Assembly (NCBI GenBank): GCA_907163375.1
Contig: CAJQUW010007774.1
Location: forward strand, 124,001 to 188,000
Reading direction: 5' to 3'
From: Prostheceraeus crozeri
Lineage: Eukaryota; Platyhelminthes; Polycladida; Euryleptidae
DNA length: 64,000 nucleotides
Every line of letters starts with the position of its first letter. Position 1 is the first letter of the stretch. The notes beneath the pieces were generated by a model. The model searched no databases. It was not told the DNA's origin and saw only the letters and a program-made list of their open reading frames with translations. Shown piece after piece: positions 57,332-64,000 of the stretch. The position numbers and the translations under genes were made by a program.

Positions 57332-58001
57332 AAGTTTTGAATATATTGTCTTGGCTATTTTTCATTATTTGAATGTAGTTGGAAAGAGCCAATATAGAAT
57401 GATGGTGGTTTTATTTTCTTTTTCTTATTTCAAACAATTTTTCTTATTTCTAAGACTTCGTGAAGTGTATTATATTAGAAAAATGAAACCAGCAATTAAC
57501 AACAAAATCGAGCTCAACAATTATGCAGATTTTCTTTTTGATTAAAATATTTTTCCTATTATGTAAAAATAATAAAACATGACAATGTATTAAATTTAAA
57601 CAGAATCAAATTTCTAATTCACACCTCTTGCCTTCTTCCAATCATTTTATGGCATTATATTTTTTATACTTGTATGATAAGTGCATGTACTTATAACTCA
57701 ATCCTTTGTATTACTAATCCATTTCTATGTCCTTTGTTTTCATATCTAGTCAGGTCATCATTAAGATGCTATTGGTACTATGTAACCCAATACTAGCCAA
57801 TCCATAGCCCTTCCCCCTTTTGTATTCAGTATTATGTTATTATGACATAGACGTCGGTGTGAATTTTAAATTTATACTAGACCATATTTCCTTCCTTTTT
57901 ACCTGAAGATAGTTAACGGATGTTAACTGAAATTAATTGTAAGAAATAAGAAAAAGAAAATAAAACCACCATCATTCTGTATTGGCTCTTTCCAACAACA
58001 T
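57332..58001 (+). mobile_element. 5'-truncated PLE with hammerhead-like motif and inverted ends
   Basis: Flanked by the 13-bp duplication TCACATTCATTAG (57,319-57,331 and 58,002-58,014). Inverted copies of about 59 bp lie at 57,374-57,432 and 57,942-58,000. A frame at 57,450-57,543 ends LREVYYIRKMKPAINNKIEL ... ADFLFD-stop, the usual C-terminus of a PLE endonuclease. Then come a 3' UTR and a hammerhead-like fold. The layout repeats that of the larger PLEs in this window. Confidence 0.65.
57894..57948 (+). ncRNA. Hammerhead-like ribozyme motif
   Basis: TTTTTAC-CTGAAGA-T-AGTTAAC-GGAT-GTTAACT-GAA-ATTAAT-T-GTAAGAA. Stem I pairs seven bases (one G-U), stem II seven, and stem III is the palindrome ATTAAT with no loop, suggesting a dimeric fold. 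The core CUGAAGA is allowed because position 7 is variable. One extra T before stem II is the only departure. Confidence 0.6.
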
Positions 58002-58562
58002 TCACATTCATTAGGTAATAAGATTATAAAAAGAAATGAATGTCATCTTAAATTTTCTGTTATGGTGAATGAAATTATTTGGTTAAAAATGAAAACAACA
58101 TTTCGGAAAGTAGAGTCTGAAAATGGGAGTGGACATGCTCAATGATTGTTTTCAATGAATGGAATAACAATGCTCAAATTTGACACTGGTTAATCTCTCC
58201 ACTGAAAAAAGACATCTGATTTTAAATTTAATCTGCTTTGGATAGAACACTTACTGCATTTGCTTCGGAGAGAGAATCGGCCAAATAGAAGCCTCATACC
58301 CATGAGGGTTGTAGAGGGAATTGACATAGAAATTACGATGATATTTCACAAAACCCCACAGGGAATAGGATCGTGAAGATAATCTGAAAAACAAAATTGT
58401 GCTGAATTATTTAGCATACTTTTCTTCATAGGTAGTTTGATCAATGAATCATAGATACTGGCTGATTATCATGAACGAGTTAGAAATCCGCACGACATGT
58501 AAAAATGAATGATAATTCTTCTGTGTTTTTGCATCATTCATCAATTCGGATTTTGTTCAATT

Positions 58563-59336
58563 CAGGGTGGCCGCACGGCTTCGAAAATAAAGTTTGGGTA
58601 TATTTCGGGTTTATTTTTGGTGCCAAAGATTCCCATGTTAGCATTAAAGAATAGACATGGTAGGTTACATAATTGCGAGGAACCATCATGCAGTTCTCGC
58701 TTTCACGTTGTTACTATTATTCTGTGGCAAATGCATATAAATTCTTGTCCAAATAATTGCCGTTTTCCAAGAGTGCTAAGTCAAGAAACTGGAAATTGAT
58801 AATTATTTCAAATATTTGTATTTTGAACACAAATAATACTGACAGCTAGTCGCATGTTCGCGTTATACACGTACAGGCCGAGATGACAGTGAAGTGATGA
58901 ATTTCCAAATCACATAATTTCTAGAGCTCTTCTTCTTTTCTTTGTAGTTTCTAAGCTGGCTACTGTTTTTGCCTCTTCTTGACGTGCTTCCAAGAATTGT
59001 ACCCGCCTTATTTTTCTTCCTTCTTCTACGTCATCTTTTTTCTTTTTCCTGCGGCGCTTTTCAATCGCTAATGACTGCTGATATATGATATCAGGAAATT
59101 ATGACGAAAAATTAAGGCTGTGCGAATAACAGAAATATTCTAATAATGAAAATTTCATGAGAAACATATTTTCTCAAATCATGAAAATTATCATCATTTT
59201 CTCAAATCACAAGTCGTAAAAACCGAAATTAAGATATTTTGAAAAATGAAGACGAGAACATGTTATTTCAAAATTCGAGCATATTTCGGTAATATTTACT
59301 GAAATTTTCAAAATTCCGTTTTGTGCGGCCACCCTG
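58563..59336. mobile_element. 774-bp element with CAGGGTGGCCGCAC ends
   Basis: Perfect 14-bp inverted ends CAGGGTGGCCGCAC. The start CAGGG fits hAT, but the flanks gttcaatt and taaattgc show no clear duplication. Non-coding. Confidence 0.55.
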
Positions 59337-59657
59337 TAAATTGCATTCAAAATGATGAGTAATGAGCGTAGTGAAGTGTAAATGCGCAATTATTATGAAA
59401 ATACCACACATTGATAAGAGTACTATATTATCAGATTTTGATCTTCTCCTCACGATGACGAATTAACGTTCCAGCAGATATTCTTAGCAGGTTCAATTAC
59501 AATAAAAAATGGAATGCAAAATGTAAACATGGTGAAACAATAGATAACTTCTAATTCAACAAATTTCTGTACGGTAGTGTTTCACCCGCAGGAAACCCGA
59601 CCATGTATGCACTATTTGGTCCAACCGAAACTCAAAAGCAACTGACTCTGTTTTCAG

Positions 59658-60004
59658 CAGGGATGCAAAGTCCTATCACCTATCATTTTGATAGGACTCC
59701 GACTCCGGGTGGCAAGTATATATAGCCTGGTTTTTTGAAAAAAAAACTGTTGACCTGCATCATAGATCATTATGGACTTACCTGAACCTATTAGTGATCA
59801 TTGCTGTATCAATTATCAATCATTTTCGATGAAAGTTTATCAAATTTCGCTTTAAGTTGGATGCATACGACTTGGCTCCTCGCCTACTTTGTTTGTATTA
59901 TATTTCGGGTCTAGTTATGGGCCGGAGTCCTATCATTTAATAGGACTCAGACTCCGACTCCAGCAAAAATGATAGGACTCCGGGACTGCTACTCCGCATC
60001 CTTG
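59658..60004. mobile_element. hAT MITE with perfect 8-bp duplication
   Basis: Ends CAGGGATGCAAAGTCCTATC and CAAGGATGCGGAGTAGCAGT, flanked by GTTTTCAG at 59,650-59,657 and 60,005-60,012. GGAGTC and GACTCC words repeat inside. This end type is common among animal hAT MITEs. Confidence 0.8.
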
Positions 60005-60339
60005 GTTTTCAGTGAATGTAAATCTCAACAGTAGAAAACTCATTACGAGATGAAATAACTGATAGTTTATTTCAGTTATCTTCGGGAATTTCCTTTGTCA
60101 AACTGGCATATTATTAGATCCATTGTTAGACATATGGCTTTGTGTTTGACGAGCTGTGATGGGTTCACTTGAAAGCTCGTAAAAAAAATCTATTTGCTGC
60201 AATCGAAAGGTGTTTTGATTATTGCAGCAACACGCAAAATTTCTCGCTTCTTCTAACATTCGTACATTCGGTAAGCATGTTTTTCGGTACTATCAATCAA
60301 TAAAGTGATTGATAAGAAGATATCTTCTTCTTCTTCCTG

Positions 60340-61200
60340 TTCCAGCTAGTTAGCCGGGTCGGGGCCTGTGTCATGTTCTCCAACGTCTTCAGTCGTAGGC
60401 ATCTCTCTCCTCGAGTCCAATTTTGGTCATATCTTCATGGATATTATCGCGCCAACGCCTTCACGGACGTCCTCTCCTTCGGGTTCCTTTCACCTACATT
60501 TCATTCACCACTTTAACAGGATTGTCGACCTCCATCTGCATGAAGTGTCCACACCATCTCAAGCGTGTGCTCTTGTCTTTTCGCAGATGCTGACTGCTCC
60601 AAGCTCCCTTCGTATCTGCTCGCTCGTCAGTCTTTCTCAACGTAGCACCTCTAATCCGTCTCAGCATTTTCATTTCTGTTGTCTCCAGCATCATCGTCTC
60701 CTTCTTCCTCATCTCCCACACTTCCGTTCCATACATTAGCACTGGTCTCACGACTGTCTTGTAGATCTTTACTTTCAGCTTCCTTGGCATCCTCTTGTCC
60801 GCTATGACTCCGCAATGGACATGACTCCGCTCACGTCTATCCATTTATACCACGCAGCTTTGACTGTTGCCCTCACCGCCAACTCTGATCCTTCTGTTTC
60901 ACCCAAGGTCACTCCCAGGTATTTGAAAGCTTCGACTTGTTTTAGCTCCTGTCCATCCCTGTCGACAATTCTGGCCTTCCTTTGGTTTCTGCTGCATGCC
61001 ACAATTTCCGTTTTCTGTGTGTTTACTTTCAGTCCGTGTTTTTTCATTCCACTTTACCACTCCAACCATTTTTCTTGAAGTCTTCTTTTCCTTCAGCTAT
61101 CACCAGATCATCCGCAAAGAGCAGCTCCCAGTGTAGTCCGCCTCTGAATTTCTCGCTGATGATATCCAGCACCAGTATAAAAAGGAAGGAGCTGAGTGCT
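60340..61200 (-). mobile_element. LINE reverse-transcriptase remnant with simple-repeat tail
   Basis: Minus strand in order: LLFADDLVIAEGKEDF (reverse-transcriptase FADD box), HGLKVNTQKTEIVACS, VEAFKYLGVTLG, KTVVRPVLMYGTEVWEM, MLRRIRGATLRKTDE, TRLRWCGHFMQM, then GTRRRGRPRRRWRDNIHEDM and RRWRTMTQAPTRLTSWNRKK. It ends in an AAGAAG tail (CTT repeat at 60,326-60,340 on the plus strand). The frame is broken more than once and the endonuclease part is absent. Confidence 0.75.
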
Positions 61201-62522
61201 TAATAGATTGTTAATTACATAATCCATGGTGTGCCGCCCAATTAACCGTGAAATTCAAGACTTTCACATAAGGAACCAAAAGCTACAAATGGCATCTAAC
61301 TTACATGAGTTATCACAATTGTGACGCATCGAAGAGCAACCTTTATCTTATTTGATGCTAAAATTCGAGGTTTTCCTAAAATTCAAGGTTAATCAAGGTA
61401 GTGAACATCCTGCTAATCGCTTTGTCATGGTTGTTGAAGTCAATCATTATGCTGTAATCGTCAGAGATAACTTATGCTTTATCTATGCTATATACCTATT
61501 CTAAACTTGTCTCTACTCTTCAATTAAACTACAACAGAATGAAATGGCATAGTCTTTTCATCTTTGAAGCGACAACAAAGTCGACAAAATCCATTGCATG
61601 GCGGCAGACTGAAGCTGCGGACGCATGAAGCGATAATTTCGCAATGTTTAAACCACCGTGCTATCTGAATGTCACCGATCAGAACACATCTTTTTCCAGC
61701 GACTAATTGCGTCGTTTGCATGAGTATGACCATTCGAAGAAAGCGTTTATTAAAAATGCGGCATGAGGGGTACCTACCACGACGTAAATCGATAACAGCA
61801 TGACCTCTATTAAGGTGCGTTTACACTGGCAACTTTATTGCTGACATTTTTCGATCCATGATGAGTCAGAAAAAAGAATGGACAAACAATGAAAAATAAA
61901 GAGAAATGCATTGATCAAACCAGCTTATTATCATCTAAATGCTAGCTTAAGTTGCGCCTTGTTCAACTTTAGCTGCTACTTTTTACTGACACTCGGAGGA
62001 ATCACATAGGCTGATGAGATCAATACATTTCTCTTTATCATCATTCACTAAATTGCTATTGTCTGGTGATGTATAAAGCACGATTACTGGAGGCATGTCT
62101 GTGCTTCCATTGTTTGTTCATTCTTTTCTACTGGTTGGACTCTGTCCTTCTTTCGAATGCCTGAGGTACATTTCAGTCAATAGTGACTCTATTTTTTTTG
62201 ATAGATGCTAATCTTTCTTTATTAAAAATTTAATTTTTGAGGCTGTGCATATTTAATGTACAGGACCGCGCTTGGTTGGGTTTGAGCGTTCAGGATTAAG
62301 CAGTCGAAACGCGATCGTCCTGACCAAGTTCCTGTTGATGACCTCATTAAAAATAGTCAAATAATTTGCATGCTTTGATTGGAAACAGACCTGTCCTTTT
62401 ATCATCTTTTCAATATATAAGTGATAAACATAATTTTGAACAGAACGATTTTAGACATTTTAGGATATAAAAATTTTCTTTTAAATCATGTTTTGTACTA
62501 GCTTATCATGGATCGAGAAGTG
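61201..62522. other. Intergenic, nothing recognised
   Basis: No gene or element end that I can support. Confidence 0.4.
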
Positions 62523-62990
62523 TCAGCAATTAAGTTGCAATACTTTGCATTTATCAACAGCATTTTGAGAAAAAGCCTCAAAAATCTTCCTCAGGTTCGC
62601 AAATGCATGAAAAATATCTTTTGTGAGATATCTAGTAAGGTAAAGACAAGAGAAAACGAAAATCATCCAGTTTATGAGAAACAGACGCGTGCAACCAATC
62701 CAAAAAATGATTGTATACAGTTGGCTTTCATGACTCGTATCTCTTTCAGCGACGAGGTCAATAGGATACATTTTGGGAAGCAAATTAACAAAATAACGAT
62801 GACTAACAATGCAAGTATCGTCTATGTAGCGAGATGTGCTCGAAATTGGTCTTGCAAGCCCAAATTCCTTTCCTATCAACGAAGATTTCATAAAAACAAA
62901 CTCACAATGAGCTAAAAGCAAATCCGAGAATAAAGGATTACAATTCTTTCCACAAGAAGACTGTGCATCGTTGTTTCTGCGCATGATTCA
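62523..62990 (-). mobile_element. Reverse-transcriptase fragment of uncertain class
   Basis: The minus strand reads GKNCNPLFSDLLLAHCEFVF, corresponding to the MGTNCAPLLADL block, then SSTSRYIDDTCIVSHRYFVN (Y-I-DD box) and LLPKMYPIDLVAERDT. These are contiguous reverse-transcriptase blocks. I cannot say whether the source is a PLE or another retroelement. It is broken downstream of the DD box. Confidence 0.55.
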
Positions 62991-62999
62991 CCAGCATTC

Positions 63000-64000
63000 T
63001 GAATGAATTTATAATTCGCAGACTCATTATACAAAGTGGTATACTTGCAACATTTCCTAATCAATTTACCGTCTGAAGGTTTCAGTGGCATTGAGTTCAA
63101 GGGCTTGGCACTCCTATCTTATGGTCGCGTTGTCGAGCCCTGAGTCGACAAGAAGTACATTCGGACTAAAGATGTCACATCGCTGCAAAGTCTGACTGCA
63201 CCGTCTCAGCCCCCGGTCCGCGGACGGGACAGGTCAGTTCAGTCCGCAAAGTTGATGTGAAATAATGATCGCTTTTCGCATAAAACGCTTAATCAATGGC
63301 GGACTTGGTCCAGGGACGTCTTGATTTGGCTAATTAATAAGATGACGCTGTCTTATAGTCGAAGAAGTATTTCGTCAATATGATTAGCATAGAAAACCTC
63401 TACAGATCATGTGCTACGCTGACAGCTATACGTGTTGATGATAGCGCTATTTTACTGCGTGTGATTCAATCAGCGTCAGTTATCAACCACACAGGGTGAC
63501 GCACTGAGTTTATCGATTTTTCATGTTTGCCTAAAGAATGCATTATTCCAATTGGATCGCTCAATTGACGTGCTACTGTATTTCATACTGTTATTGTTTA
63601 TTCTACAAAAATAATGTATTTTTGTTTTTCTAAATGCTTCGTAATAACTAATAACATCCATATTTGTAGGATTTACAGGACATCAGCTGTAGAAGCTAAA
63701 TGTGAGACATAAATACTAAATTGCATTTCAGCGCGACTAAACAGACGCCGTTGCGCATGATAGATGCGCACTTATTCAAAAGTCTTAGTCCACGTAGTTC
63801 ACTTGGGGTGAGCGCTTAGCCTGCGATAGGTAGAGGTTAAGAAACACTGGTCTAAGCTAACACTGTGGGAGTATTAATATTAAAGCGTTTATTTCGGGGT
63901 TGACACAGGAAGATGCGGTTCGTCCATTCAAAGTAATTAAGACACATTTTATACATAAAAATCAGAGTAATTGACATTAAAAAACAAATTATCGCTGATG
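63000..64000. other. Right edge, nothing firm
   Basis: A B-box-like word (GTTGTCGAGCCCTGAG, near 63,130) recalls SINE-B, but the rest of that family is not seen. Otherwise unremarkable. Confidence 0.35.

Noticed and set aside
60368-60739. 123-residue serine-rich plus-strand ORF
   Set aside because: Antisense shadow of the LINE ORF2 remnant on the minus strand.
1-64000. CRISPR arrays, operons, ribosome binding sites
   Set aside because: The spliced API5 gene and eukaryotic transposons show this is an animal genome; no such features are expected or seen.

Overview
The window is AT-rich animal DNA, and the spliced gene and transposon content fit an invertebrate; the phylum cannot be told from the sequence. 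One host gene is complete: an eight-exon orthologue of API5 (apoptosis inhibitor 5) on the plus strand from 6,029 to 17,877, with clean GT-AG introns and a predicted protein of about 551 residues. Three more segments on the minus strand (46,222-46,393, 38,877-39,104 and 35,634-36,107) look like exons of one or two unrecognised host genes. Nearly everything else is transposable elements or sequence in which I see nothing.

Layout. 1-1,018: 3' end of a piggyBac transposon. 1-6 kb: a hAT-like non-autonomous element holding a SINE fragment, then the probable API5 promoter. 6-18.4 kb: API5, whose introns hold a Penelope-like (PLE) remnant, a hAT MITE, a LINE remnant and a mariner-type helix-turn-helix remnant. 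18.7-24.9 kb: a 6.16-kb foldback element with a 9-bp target duplication and arms of about 0.7 kb, itself hit by a piggyBac, a PLE and a 585-bp palindromic element. 26-36 kb: several terminal-inverted-repeat elements, a DD41D-type mariner, LINE, PLE and Tc1 relics. 36-49 kb: SINEs, Tc1 elements (one split by an 82-bp-arm hairpin, one a head-to-head dimer sitting inside a tRNA-derived SINE) and a tandem duplication carrying a 202-bp insertion with a hammerhead-like motif. 49.4-53.7 kb: a 420-bp MITE and a nearly whole, young PLE encoding reverse transcriptase plus GIY-YIG endonuclease. 56-64 kb: LINE and SINE ends, a 5'-truncated PLE with a hammerhead-like ribozyme, a hAT MITE with a perfect 8-bp duplication, a LINE remnant and a reverse-transcriptase fragment.

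Two themes deserve most attention. First, the foldback element at 18,737-24,897: 9-bp duplication, palindromic arms built from a recurring hairpin motif (GGTTCCGC ... GCGGAACC), and a core with a 71-residue ORF resembling a small secreted or membrane protein. The copied arms act as empty-site controls for the insertions inside them. Second, PLE-related sequences recur at least six times. Three insertions share an inverted copy of their own 3' end at the 5' side, and four loci carry hammerhead-like folds in which stem III is a loop-less short palindrome or a decayed form of one, as expected for ribozymes that work as dimers.

Limits: all alignments were made by eye. Percent identities, ages and family assignments below superfamily level are not computed.
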